Positions 8,239-15,948 of a DNA stretch of 46,043 nt are shown here, in pieces. Within the stretch, counting starts at the first letter, position 1, and the number at the start of each line of letters is the position of its first letter. Under the pieces are notes generated by a model. That model saw only the letters and a list, made by a program, of their open reading frames with translations, was not told where the DNA came from and searched no databases. The translations under genes were made by a program, and so were the position numbers. The stretch spans positions 1 to 46,043 of the forward strand of contig JAEVYS010000050.1 in assembly GCA_023392635.1 (NCBI GenBank), written 5' to 3'. This DNA comes from Actinomycetes bacterium (GTDB lineage Bacteria > Actinomycetota > Actinomycetes > Propionibacteriales > Propionibacteriaceae).

Positions 8239-9417
8239 GTGACCCCAGCGTCCCCCACCCTCCCCCCGAGCAGGCTGCGCGGGCTCGACGGGCTCCGTTT
8301 CCTCGCCGCAGCGATGGTCGTCGGCTACCACTACACCGCGGTGCAGATCCCCTTCTGGGGGGCCAAGCCCAGCCACGTGTTCCCTGCGCTCTCGTCGGTG
8401 ACGCGCTACGGCTACCTCGGGGTGGAGTTCTTCTTCATCATCAGTGGCTTCGTGATCCTCATGACCGCGTACGGTCGCAAGGTCACGGACTTCGCGGCGT
8501 CCCGCGTGTCCCGGCTGTTCCCTGCGTACTGGGTGGCCGTCGCAGCGACCCTGCTGCTCCAGGCGATGTGGGACTCGGGCCGCCAGCTGACGTTCCCCGA
8601 GGGCCTGCTCAACTTCACCATGCTCGAGGAGGCGTTCGGCGCCCCCCTGGCGCAGGGCGCGTTCTGGACGCTGTGGCCCGAGCTGCGGTTCTACCTCCTC
8701 ATGGGGGTCCTCATCGTGATCGGAATGACGAGGACGCGGGTGATCGCCTTCGCGATGTTCTGGCCGCTGCTCGCCCGCCTGGCCGACTCGACCGGCCAGG
8801 GACTGCTGAAGGTGCTCCTGATCTCCGACTACGCCCCCTACTTCGCGCTCGGCATGATGCTCTTCCTGCTGTTCCGCGACGGCACCGACCTGGTCGTGTG
8901 GATGGGGATCGGGCTCAACCTGATCCTCACCATCAACCACTCCATGGGGTACGCGACGAGGGCCACCGAGCTGGTCGGCCAGCCCGTCGTGCCCGAAGTG
9001 ACGGCGCTGATCATCACCGTCATGGTCGTGGCCATCTGGCTCGTCAGTGCCGGTCCCCTGGGCAGGATCGACTGGCGCTGGCTCACTCCTCTCGGAGCGT
9101 TGACGTACCCCCTGTACCTCGTGCACGGCCAGTTCGGGTTCTTCATCATCGACAAGGTGTACGACACGCTGCCGGCGTATGTGGTGCTCGCACTGGCCAT
9201 CGTGTGCAGCCTCGCGATCGCGGCGGCCATCCACTACCTCGTCGAGCGGCGGTGGACCGATCCCGTGCGCCGGGCGGTTCGACACGCCCTCACCAGACCC
9301 GCGCTGCTCGCAGAGCGCGTCGACCGGACCACGCCGAAGCCGCATCCTGCCCAGTCCGGGGCGATCGCTGATCGCCACCTCGTGGAGGAGGCCCCCCTGG
9401 AGGTCGCGCGCGACTGA
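8239..9417 (+). CDS. Acyltransferase family 3 membrane protein (OafA/YrhL-like)
   Basis: This 392-residue protein has about ten transmembrane helices and the acyltransferase-3 hallmarks. These are LRGLDGLRFLAAAMVVGYHY near the N-terminus with the conserved His, then YGYLGVEFFFIISGFVI, RVSRLFPAYWVAV and FWTLWPELRFYLLMG. Members transfer acetyl or other acyl groups to cell-surface sugars, peptidoglycan or antibiotics from the cytoplasmic side. The C-terminal 50 residues are soluble and contain no SGNH domain. The start is a GTG in a leaderless layout. The acceptor cannot be predicted. Confidence 0.9.
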   Translation: MTPASPTLPPSRLRGLDGLRFLAAAMVVGYHYTAVQIPFWGAKPSHVFPALSSVTRYGYLGVEFFFIISGFVILMTAYGRKVTDFAASRVSRLFPAYWVAVAATLLLQAMWDSGRQLTFPEGLLNFTMLEEAFGAPLAQGAFWTLWPELRFYLLMGVLIVIGMTRTRVIAFAMFWPLLARLADSTGQGLLKVLLISDYAPYFALGMMLFLLFRDGTDLVVWMGIGLNLILTINHSMGYATRATELVGQPVVPEVTALIITVMVVAIWLVSAGPLGRIDWRWLTPLGALTYPLYLVHGQFGFFIIDKVYDTLPAYVVLALAIVCSLAIAAAIHYLVERRWTDPVRRAVRHALTRPALLAERVDRTTPKPHPAQSGAIADRHLVEEAPLEVARD

Positions 9418-9493
9418 GCGACGCGGCCCCAGGCACGCCGCCGGCCGCCACCTCCGGAGCGCAACGCGGGAGGAGAGCGGGGAAGGCGGGCGG

Positions 9494-11341
9494 TCAGGCG
9501 GTCGCGTGGTGCACGTAGCACCAGCGCCAGTTCTCGCCGGGCTCGGCCGACTCCATCACCGGATGGGTGGTGTCGTGGAAGTGCGCAGTGGCGTGGCGCG
9601 CGGGGGAGGAGTCGCAACAGCCGACGTTCCCGCACTCGAGGCATTGCCGCAGGGAGACCCAGACCAGCCCCTCGTCCAGGCACTGCTGGCAGACGGGGTC
9701 GGGAACGGTGTCGATCGCCGGGTAGGCGTCCAGGTCGGCGCACCCCTCGCCGGTGCGGTGGACGGTGGCAGGTGCCAGCGACTCCGGACGGGCCGGCTGG
9801 GAGTCGTCGATCATCGACTCCTCCAGGTCGAGCAGGGCCAGCACCTCCGCGACCACCTCGCTCGCCACCTGCCCGCCGTCGCGGATCTGCAGGACACGCT
9901 CGCGTTCCGCGGCGAGCATCTCGGTGCGCACCCGGGCGTACAGGTCGCTCGGCGCCTCGCGGTCCGAGGTCGTGCCCAGCCGCTCCCACGCCGCGAAGTT
10001 GCGCTGCTCGCTGCGCTGCCGGATGAGGTCGACAATGCCGTGGGGGTCGTCGAACTCCATCGCGGCCAGCCGCTTCTCTGCTGCCTTGGACGCCTGCTGC
10101 AGCAGCGTCGCGCGGGCCAAGGCGTCCTCGAGCGGATCCGGCGGCTGCACCTTGAGCCGGCGGGCGAACCAGCCGAGCGACAGCCCCTGGATGAACAGCG
10201 TGCCCGCCACGACGGTGAACGCCGCGAGGAGCAGCACCTCCCGGTAGGGCACGTCGGCCGGGATCACGAACGCCGCGGCCAGCGTGACCACCCCGCGGAT
10301 GCCCGCCCAGCCGAGGATGAACGTGTTGGCCACCGGCGGGCGCTCGGGGCGCCCGGCGTACATCAGCAGGCGTGCCGGGAACACCCACAGCAGGCGCAGG
10401 ACCATCACGGCGCCCAGGGTGGCGAGGCAGACACCGATCACGAGCCCCACCGGAACCCCGGAGCGGGCGACGTCCATCACGATCCACTGCGCCTGCAGGC
10501 CGATCAGGAGGAAGACGGTGTTCTCGAGCAGGAAGGCGATCGTCCGCCAGTTCATCCGCTCCGTGACCCGCGACTTCGCGGTCTGGATCAGCGGCGCCTT
10601 GTGGCCCAGCAGGAGTCCGGCCACCACGACCGCCAGCACACCGGACGCATGGATCGCCTCGGCCGCGAGGTAGGCGAAGAACGGCACGACGAACGACACC
10701 GCCGTGTCGAGGATCGGGTCGGTGATCTTGCGCCGGAACCAGGCCACGACCAGGAAGGTCGCGAAACCGACCAGGACCCCACCGCCCGCCGCCAGCAGGA
10801 AGTCCCCGGCCACCTCGACGGCGGTCACGCCGGCGCCGAGGGCGGCGATCGCGGTGCGCAGCGTCACCAGCGCGGTGGCGTCGTTCAGCAGGGACTCGCC
10901 TTCGAGGACAGTGACGATCTTGCGCGGCAGCCCGATGCGCCGGGCGACCGCCACGGCGGCCACCGCGTCCGGGGGTGCGACCACCGCGCCGATCGCGAAC
11001 GCGGCCGCCCACGGCAGGGCCGGCAGCAGGGCGTGGACGACCACACCGACGCCGAGGACGGTGAACACCACCAGGCCGATCGAGAGCAGGAGGATGGTGC
11101 GCTTGTTCTGCTTGAAGTCGACCAGGGACGTCTGCACGGCCTCCGCGTAGAGAAGCGGTGGCAGCAGCCCGAGCAGCACGATGTCGGGCTCGAGTTGTAC
11201 TTCGGGAACGAAGGGGACGAAGCTCCCGGCGACGCCCACCAGGATCAGCAGCAGCGGCGCAGGGAAGCGCAGGCGGGAGGCGAGCGCCGAACCGGCCAGG
11301 ATGCAGGCCACCAGGACAACCACGAAGAGGGCGTTCGCCAT
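9494..11341 (-). CDS. Na+/H+ antiporter (NhaP/CPA1 type) with C-terminal UBP zinc finger
   Basis: This 615-residue protein begins with about twelve transmembrane helices of the CPA1 cation/proton antiporter family. The core is AAFAIGAVVAPPDAVAA, then LEGESLLNDATALVTL with the ion-binding acidic residues, and WAGIRGVVTLAAAF. A cytoplasmic helical region (residues about 400-520) follows. The C-terminal domain (about 530-612) resembles a ubiquitin-protease-type zinc finger, with CQQCLDEGLVWVSLRQCLEC, GCCDSSPARHATAHFHDTTH and ENWRWCYVHH. The usual first C-x-H pair reads C-x-D here. It probably extrudes Na+ or K+ in exchange for H+. The finger may sense or bind a C-terminal peptide. The start is leaderless (GAGAAT, 6 nt, ATG). 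Confidence 0.9.
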   Translation of the reverse strand: MANALFVVVLVACILAGSALASRLRFPAPLLLILVGVAGSFVPFVPEVQLEPDIVLLGLLPPLLYAEAVQTSLVDFKQNKRTILLLSIGLVVFTVLGVGVVVHALLPALPWAAAFAIGAVVAPPDAVAAVAVARRIGLPRKIVTVLEGESLLNDATALVTLRTAIAALGAGVTAVEVAGDFLLAAGGGVLVGFATFLVVAWFRRKITDPILDTAVSFVVPFFAYLAAEAIHASGVLAVVVAGLLLGHKAPLIQTAKSRVTERMNWRTIAFLLENTVFLLIGLQAQWIVMDVARSGVPVGLVIGVCLATLGAVMVLRLLWVFPARLLMYAGRPERPPVANTFILGWAGIRGVVTLAAAFVIPADVPYREVLLLAAFTVVAGTLFIQGLSLGWFARRLKVQPPDPLEDALARATLLQQASKAAEKRLAAMEFDDPHGIVDLIRQRSEQRNFAAWERLGTTSDREAPSDLYARVRTEMLAAERERVLQIRDGGQVASEVVAEVLALLDLEESMIDDSQPARPESLAPATVHRTGEGCADLDAYPAIDTVPDPVCQQCLDEGLVWVSLRQCLECGNVGCCDSSPARHATAHFHDTTHPVMESAEPGENWRWCYVHHATA

Positions 11342-11347
11342 TCGTGC

Positions 11348-11353
11348 ATTCTC
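11348..11353 (-). promoter_or_regulatory. -10 hexamer of the leaderless antiporter gene
   Basis: GAGAAT on the minus strand is followed by 6 nt (GCACGA) and the ATG of the antiporter gene, without a ribosome-binding site. Confidence 0.5.
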
Positions 11354-11377
11354 ACCTGTCCGGGCAAGGACGGGGAA

Positions 11378-11995
11378 TCAGGCCGCTTCTCGGTCGAGAT
11401 CGAGCTTGCGTGCGTGGACGCGCTCGATCGCGCCGTAGGCGAACCGCTCGCTCGCCTCGACCACCGCGGGCTCGGTGTCCAGGTGGAGGCTCGGACGCCG
11501 GGTGAAGTGCTCCCCGCTGAGCGGGATCGTGATCGTCTCCAGCATCCGCTGGCCCAGCCGCACCAGCCGGTTGGTGGCCTCCACATGGTCGGCGAGCAGC
11601 AGGCTCCCGCCCGGACGCAGCACCCGCAGCGCCTCGCGGATCACGGCGGCGTCGTCGGGCACCTCGCAGAGGGCGAAAGTACACACCACTGCGTCGAATG
11701 CCGCCTCGCGGTAGGGCAACGCGGTCGCGTCGGCCTGCTGGAAGGTGATGCGACGGTTCATCGCGCGCATGCGGGCGCGGGCGAAGCCGAGCATGGCCTC
11801 GCTGGCGTCGATGGCGGTGAGCCGGACGTCGGCCGGGTAGTGGACGAGGTTCAGGCCGGTGCCGACGGCGATCTCCAGCGTGTCGCCGCCCGCCCGGCCA
11901 CACACCCACGCCCGGGTACCGGGGAAGTACCGGGCCTCGAGCCGCTGCATCAGGGCGTCGTAGCGGCGCGCCTGTTCCGGGGTGACGGTCCTCAC
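11378..11995 (-). CDS. Class I SAM-dependent methyltransferase
   Basis: This 205-residue protein has a Rossmann methyltransferase core. Motif I is LEIAVGTGLNLVHYP, the acidic ribose-binding residue is in LTAIDASEAML, ITFQQADATALPY forms the adenine-binding edge, and FDAVVCTFALCEVPD with LRVLRPGGSLLLADHV completes motifs II and III. It resembles UbiE/phospholipid N-methyltransferase-like enzymes, and the substrate is unknown. The GTG start at 11995 is supported by GATAAT exactly 6 nt upstream. An open frame continues upstream without homology. It lies 36 bp from the antiporter start in the same direction. Confidence 0.88.
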   Translation of the reverse strand: MRTVTPEQARRYDALMQRLEARYFPGTRAWVCGRAGGDTLEIAVGTGLNLVHYPADVRLTAIDASEAMLGFARARMRAMNRRITFQQADATALPYREAAFDAVVCTFALCEVPDDAAVIREALRVLRPGGSLLLADHVEATNRLVRLGQRMLETITIPLSGEHFTRRPSLHLDTEPAVVEASERFAYGAIERVHARKLDLDREAA

Positions 11996-12001
11996 TGCGC
12001 A

Positions 12002-12007
12002 ATTATC
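12002..12007 (-). promoter_or_regulatory. -10 hexamer of the leaderless methyltransferase gene
   Basis: GATAAT on the minus strand is followed by TGCGCA and the GTG start. This near-consensus hexamer is the main reason for choosing that start. Confidence 0.62.
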
Positions 12008-12049
12008 GCCGGACGGGCCGCCCGCGATCGGGCATCCGCTCCGGCGCGG

Positions 12050-12055
12050 CAGACT
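12050..12055 (+). promoter_or_regulatory. -10-like hexamer of the DUF3151 gene
   Basis: CAGACT is followed by 6 nt (GGCGCC) and the ATG. It matches consensus less well than the others but has the same spacing. Confidence 0.4.
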
Positions 12056-12061
12056 GGCGCC

Positions 12062-12496
12062 ATGACGCACCAGAACCTGCTGCCCGGGCCCGAGCCCACC
12101 TTCCTGCCCGCCGACGGTGCGGACGCGGGAGCGCGCGCGGCACTGGCCGCGGGACGCTCGGCGCGGGATGCCGTCCCTGCTGCTCCGGCGGCGTCCCTGC
12201 TCTGGGCGATGCTGGCCGAGGAGGCACTCGGGGAGCCGTCCGACCCGGTGGCGGCGTACGCCTACGCCCGCACCGGCTACCACCGCGGGCTGGACGCCCT
12301 GCGCCGTTCAGGCTGGCGGGGCCAGGGCGCGATCCCGGCCACCCACGAGCCCAACCAGGGCTTCCTCCGGGCCCTGCTGGCGCTCGCCCGGGCCGCGGCG
12401 GCGATCGACGAACAGGACGAGGCCGACCGATGCCGGCAGTTCCTCCTCGACGCGGGCACCTCGGCGGACGAGGTCGCGGCGCTCAGTCGAGGCTGA
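12062..12496 (+). CDS. DUF3151 family protein
   Basis: This 144-residue soluble protein carries the actinobacterial DUF3151 signature: NLLPGPEPTFLP at the start, ASLLWAMLAEEAL, AYAYARTGYHRGLDALRRSG, and the conserved WRGQGAIPATHEPNQGFLRA. The function is unknown. The family consists of small all-helical proteins. Its last 14 bp overlap the end of the convergent purT gene. An open frame extends far upstream of the ATG but is antisense to the antiporter gene and has no homology. The start is chosen by homology and by the CAGACT-6 nt-ATG layout. Confidence 0.9.
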   Translation: MTHQNLLPGPEPTFLPADGADAGARAALAAGRSARDAVPAAPAASLLWAMLAEEALGEPSDPVAAYAYARTGYHRGLDALRRSGWRGQGAIPATHEPNQGFLRALLALARAAAAIDEQDEADRCRQFLLDAGTSADEVAALSRG

Positions 12497-13679
12497 TCTC
12501 CAGCGCCCCTGCCGCTTGCCTGGCCCGGTGGCGGGCCTGCTCGACGTCGGCCCCCCTGGCCAGCGCGACGCCGACGCGGCGACGTCCGGACACCGCCGGC
12601 TTCCCGAACAGCCGAAGCTGGCTCGTCGGAACGGCGAGGGCCCGGCCCAGCCCGCCGAAGCGGGGGACACCGTTGCCCTCGGCGAGGACGGCGCAGGAGG
12701 CGGCCGCCGGCTCCCCCGGTCCGCCCAGCCGTTCGGCCAGTGCCGGGAGCCCGAGCACGGCGCGGGCGTGGAGGGCGAACTGGGAGAGGTCCTGCGACAC
12801 CATGGTGACCATCCCGGTGTCGTGCGGGCGGGGGCTGACCTCGGAGAAGACCACGTCGTCCCCCACGACGAACAGCTCGACACCGAACACACCCCAGCCA
12901 CCGAGGGCCTCGGTGATCCGGGCCGCGATCGTCCGGGCGGCCGCCAGCGCACCCGCGGACAGGGCCGCCGGCTGCCAGGACTCGCGGTAGTCCCCGTCCA
13001 CCTGGACGTGGCCCACCGGATCGAGGAAGGACGTGCCGGACACGTGCCGCACAGTGAGCAGGGTGATCTCGGAGTCGAAGTCCACGAAGCCCTCGACGAT
13101 GCAGCGGCCGCCGCCGGCCCGTCCGCCCTCCTGCGCGTACCGCCAGGCGGCGTCGAGGTCGTCGGGCGACCGGAGCACCGACTGCCCCTTCCCCGATGAC
13201 GACATCACCGGCTTCAGCACGCAGGGGAAGCCCAGTGCCTGCGCCGCGGCCGCCAACTCTTCCGCGGAATCGACGAAGCGGTACGGGGAGGTGCGCAACC
13301 CGAGGTCCTCTGCGGCCAGTCGGCGGATGCCCTCGCGATCCATGGTGAGGCGGGTCGCCCTCGCGGTCGGGGCCACCCGGACGCCGAGCGACTCCACGTC
13401 GGCGAGGACGGCGGTAGCGATCGCCTCCACCTCGGGCACGACGACGTGCGGCTGCTCGAGGTCGAGGACGCGGCGCAGTTCCACCGGGTCCAGCATGTCC
13501 ACGACGTGCCAGCGGTGGGCGACCTGCATCGCCGGGGCGCCGGCGTACCGGTCGACGGCGACCACCTCGGCGCCGAGTCGCTGCAGCTCGATCGCCACCT
13601 CCTTGCCCAGCTCTCCCGCGCCCAGCAGCACCACCCGGGTCGCGGACGCCGACAAGGGCGTCCCGATCTCCACACTCAT
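12483..13679 (-). CDS. purT: Formate-dependent phosphoribosylglycinamide formyltransferase PurT
   Basis: PurT joins formate to 5-phosphoribosylglycinamide using ATP, the third step of de novo purine synthesis, through a formyl phosphate intermediate. The 398-residue protein has the N-terminal PreATP-grasp fold (VVLLGAGELGKEVAIELQRL, VVPEVEAIATAVLADVE), the ATP-grasp domain (PCVLKPVMSSSGKGQSVL, GVFGVELFVVGDDVVFSEV) and the family motif SPRPHDTGMVTMVSQ. The length is normal. GGAGG precedes the ATG. It depends on a formate source and can replace folate-dependent PurN. It lies divergent from the LOG-family gene and overlaps DUF3151 at the 3' ends. Confidence 0.95.
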   Translation of the reverse strand: MSVEIGTPLSASATRVVLLGAGELGKEVAIELQRLGAEVVAVDRYAGAPAMQVAHRWHVVDMLDPVELRRVLDLEQPHVVVPEVEAIATAVLADVESLGVRVAPTARATRLTMDREGIRRLAAEDLGLRTSPYRFVDSAEELAAAAQALGFPCVLKPVMSSSGKGQSVLRSPDDLDAAWRYAQEGGRAGGGRCIVEGFVDFDSEITLLTVRHVSGTSFLDPVGHVQVDGDYRESWQPAALSAGALAAARTIAARITEALGGWGVFGVELFVVGDDVVFSEVSPRPHDTGMVTMVSQDLSQFALHARAVLGLPALAERLGGPGEPAAASCAVLAEGNGVPRFGGLGRALAVPTSQLRLFGKPAVSGRRRVGVALARGADVEQARHRARQAAGALEISLD

Positions 13680-13793
13680 CGGCCCTCCTCAGGGTTCGGC
13701 CCATCCAACCACGCCCCTGCGCCGCGGACCGCCGCGATGCTGGCGCCGGGACGGGACGGGTGGCACAGTGTCGCGATCAGGAAGGAGCCGGAC

Positions 13794-14375
13794 GTGCGCA
13801 CGCCTTCTCCGGGCCGGCCCGGGGTCCGCTGGGTGACCGCCTTCACCGGGTCGTCTCCCGGGACGGACCCGTCGTATGCCCGCGCCGTCGCCGAACTCGG
13901 CACCCACCTGGCCGGGAACGGCATCGGCGTGGTCTACGGCGGCGGTCACGTGGGCCTGATGGGGGCGCTCGCCGACGCCACCCTCGCCGCCGGCGGTGAC
14001 GTGGTCGGGATCATCCCGGAGGCGCTGGTCAGGCGCGAACTGGGCCACCCGGAGCTCACCCGCCTCGAAGTGGTGGCGGACATGCACCAGCGCAAGCAAC
14101 GCATGGCCGACCTCGGCGACGCCTTCGTGGCGCTGCCCGGCGGCATCGGCACGCTCGAGGAGTTCTTCGAGGCCTGGACCTGGCAACAGCTCGGCCTCCA
14201 CGCCAAGCCGGTGGCGCTCTACGACGTCGGCGGATTCTGGGATCCGCTGGTCGCCATGGTGGACCACATGGTTGCTGCCGGCTTCCTCGGCGTGGAGTAC
14301 CGCGACAGGCTCATCCTCGCCGGGAGCCCTGCTGAGCTGGTGGACGCACTGCGCGCCTGGCCCCACCGTCGTTGA
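13794..14375 (+). CDS. LOG family protein (TIGR00730, lysine decarboxylase-like fold)
   Basis: This 193-residue protein has the LOG signature PGGIGTLEEFFEAWTWQQLG (PGGxGTxxE) and the nucleotide-binding GIGVVYGGGHVGLMGAL. Members hydrolyse cytokinin riboside 5'-monophosphates or related nucleotides, releasing ribose 5-phosphate and the free base. In bacteria the natural substrate is often unknown. The GTG start follows GGAAGGAG by about 6 nt. Its last 65 bp overlap the end of zwf on the other strand, an unusually long convergent overlap. Confidence 0.9.
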   Translation: MRTPSPGRPGVRWVTAFTGSSPGTDPSYARAVAELGTHLAGNGIGVVYGGGHVGLMGALADATLAAGGDVVGIIPEALVRRELGHPELTRLEVVADMHQRKQRMADLGDAFVALPGGIGTLEEFFEAWTWQQLGLHAKPVALYDVGGFWDPLVAMVDHMVAAGFLGVEYRDRLILAGSPAELVDALRAWPHRR

Positions 14376-15855
14376 GCGGGATCATCCCGAGGTCGCTGCC
14401 GGTCCGCCAGCCGGAGGGTCCCGAGCTGCCGGCCGCGTAGTCCTCCAGGGGCACCGCGCCGGCACGCCACGCGGCCAGCACCGGCTCGACGATCCGCCAG
14501 CACTGCTCAGCGGTGTCGCCGCGGATCGACAGCGACGGGTCGCCGTCGAGGACGCCGCGCAGGACCTCGCCGTAGGCGTCCAGCCGTCCGGGGTCGAAGT
14601 CGACCTCCATCACCTCCCGGTTGAGGGTGTCGGGATCGCCCGGACCGTTCATGTTGAGCTCAAGGGAGATGCACTCGGGGGCCAGAGCGACGTGCAGCAC
14701 GTCGGGCGGTGCGTCCCCCTCGAGCCCCACCGGCACGTGCTGTGCGGGCCGGAACGTGACCATGATCTCGCGGCGTCGCCGTCCCAGCGCCTTTCCCGAC
14801 CGGAGGGTGAACGGGACGCCCGCCCAGCGCCAGGTGTTGACGGCCAGGGTCACCTCTGCGAGCGTCTCGGTGTCGTTGGCGGGGTCCACGCCGTCCTCGT
14901 CCACGTAGGCGGGCACGTCGCGGGAGCCGATCCGCCCGGCGGTGTAGCGGCCGCGTCTCGACGAGGCCACCGGGTCGTCCCCCCACACGGACGTGGCGCG
15001 CAGCACCAGCCCCTTCGCGTCACGCATGTCGGCCTCGCCGGTCGTCGCCGGCGGCTCCATGGCGAAGAACGCGAGCACTTGCAGCAGATGGCTCTGGATC
15101 ATGTCCACCAGGGCTCCGGCGTGGTCGTAGTACCGGGCGCGGTGCTCGAGCGCGAGTTCCTCGTCGTAGACGATGTCGACCCGCTCGATGTGCGTGGACC
15201 GCCACAGCGGCTCCAGCACCCGGTTCGCGAAGCGGGCGCCGAGCAGGTTGAGCACGGTCGTGCGGCCGAGGAAGTGGTCGACCCGGTGCACGCGGTTCTC
15301 GCCCACGATGCGCAGGAGCAGCTCGTTGAGCCGGTGCGCGGAGGCGGCGTCGTTGCCGAAGGGCTTCTCCAGCGCCAGGACCGTATCGGTGGGCGGCCCG
15401 ATCCGCTCGAGTGCCTCGCACGCCGTGACCGAGATCGCCGGCGGCAGCGCGAAGTAGATCGCGACCGGCGCCTCGCAGGCCTCCAGGACCGCCCGCAGGC
15501 CGTCGTCGGTGGTGAGGTCGGCCCGGCTGTAGGTGGTCGAGGCGAGCAGCGCATCCACGGCGGGACCGTGGGCGTCGGCACTGCCGAAGGCCTCGTCCAG
15601 CCGGCCCCGCCAGGCGTCCGCGTCCCAGGCCTCGCTGCCGGCCCCGACGAGTCGCAGGCGTCGCTCGGGTTCGACGGTGAGGAGCTGGCCGAGCGCTGGC
15701 AGGAGGAGGCGGGCCGCCAGGTCGCCGCTCGCCCCGAGCACGAGCAGGGTCTTCACCCCCGGCGTGGGCGGCCCGCCCACGGTGCCGAGCACGTCCGCGC
15801 GGGACGTCTCGGGCTCGGCCGTGCCGCGTCTCGCCTGCCCGGTGGCTGTGGTCAT
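14311..15855 (-). CDS. zwf: Glucose-6-phosphate 1-dehydrogenase
   Basis: This enzyme oxidises glucose 6-phosphate to 6-phosphogluconolactone with NADP+ (or NAD+), feeding the pentose phosphate pathway. The 514-residue protein has the coenzyme motif LLVLGASGDLAARLLLPAL, the EKPFGNDAASAHRLN segment, the substrate and catalytic region HRVDHFLGRTTVLNLL with the catalytic His, and FRPAQHVPV in the C-terminal domain. Classical enzymes read RIDHYLGKET, so this is a diverged member. GAGGAGG precedes the ATG. The last 20 or so residues are antisense to the LOG-family gene and do not look like a normal Zwf end. It is divergent from the GH15 gene across 93 bp. Confidence 0.93.
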   Translation of the reverse strand: MTTATGQARRGTAEPETSRADVLGTVGGPPTPGVKTLLVLGASGDLAARLLLPALGQLLTVEPERRLRLVGAGSEAWDADAWRGRLDEAFGSADAHGPAVDALLASTTYSRADLTTDDGLRAVLEACEAPVAIYFALPPAISVTACEALERIGPPTDTVLALEKPFGNDAASAHRLNELLLRIVGENRVHRVDHFLGRTTVLNLLGARFANRVLEPLWRSTHIERVDIVYDEELALEHRARYYDHAGALVDMIQSHLLQVLAFFAMEPPATTGEADMRDAKGLVLRATSVWGDDPVASSRRGRYTAGRIGSRDVPAYVDEDGVDPANDTETLAEVTLAVNTWRWAGVPFTLRSGKALGRRRREIMVTFRPAQHVPVGLEGDAPPDVLHVALAPECISLELNMNGPGDPDTLNREVMEVDFDPGRLDAYGEVLRGVLDGDPSLSIRGDTAEQCWRIVEPVLAAWRAGAVPLEDYAAGSSGPSGWRTGSDLGMIPLNDGGARRAVRPPAQQGSRRG

Positions 15856-15948
15856 CCGTCCTCCTCACCGATCGCGCGACGGGCTTGGCCCGCGGGGGTA
15901 CCAAGGGATCGTGATGTCGCTCCCGAGTTGTACCCACGAGGCGTCGGC

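Noticed and set aside
9179..12061. Very long plus-strand open frame running into DUF3151
   Set aside because: It is antisense to the antiporter and methyltransferase genes, its translation is low-complexity Arg/Gly/Asp/His-rich without domains, and homology begins only at the DUF3151 ATG.
13996..15948. Upstream extension of the GH15 frame
   Set aside because: It is antisense to zwf and partly overlaps the LOG gene in another frame. GH15 homology starts at the ATG at 15949.
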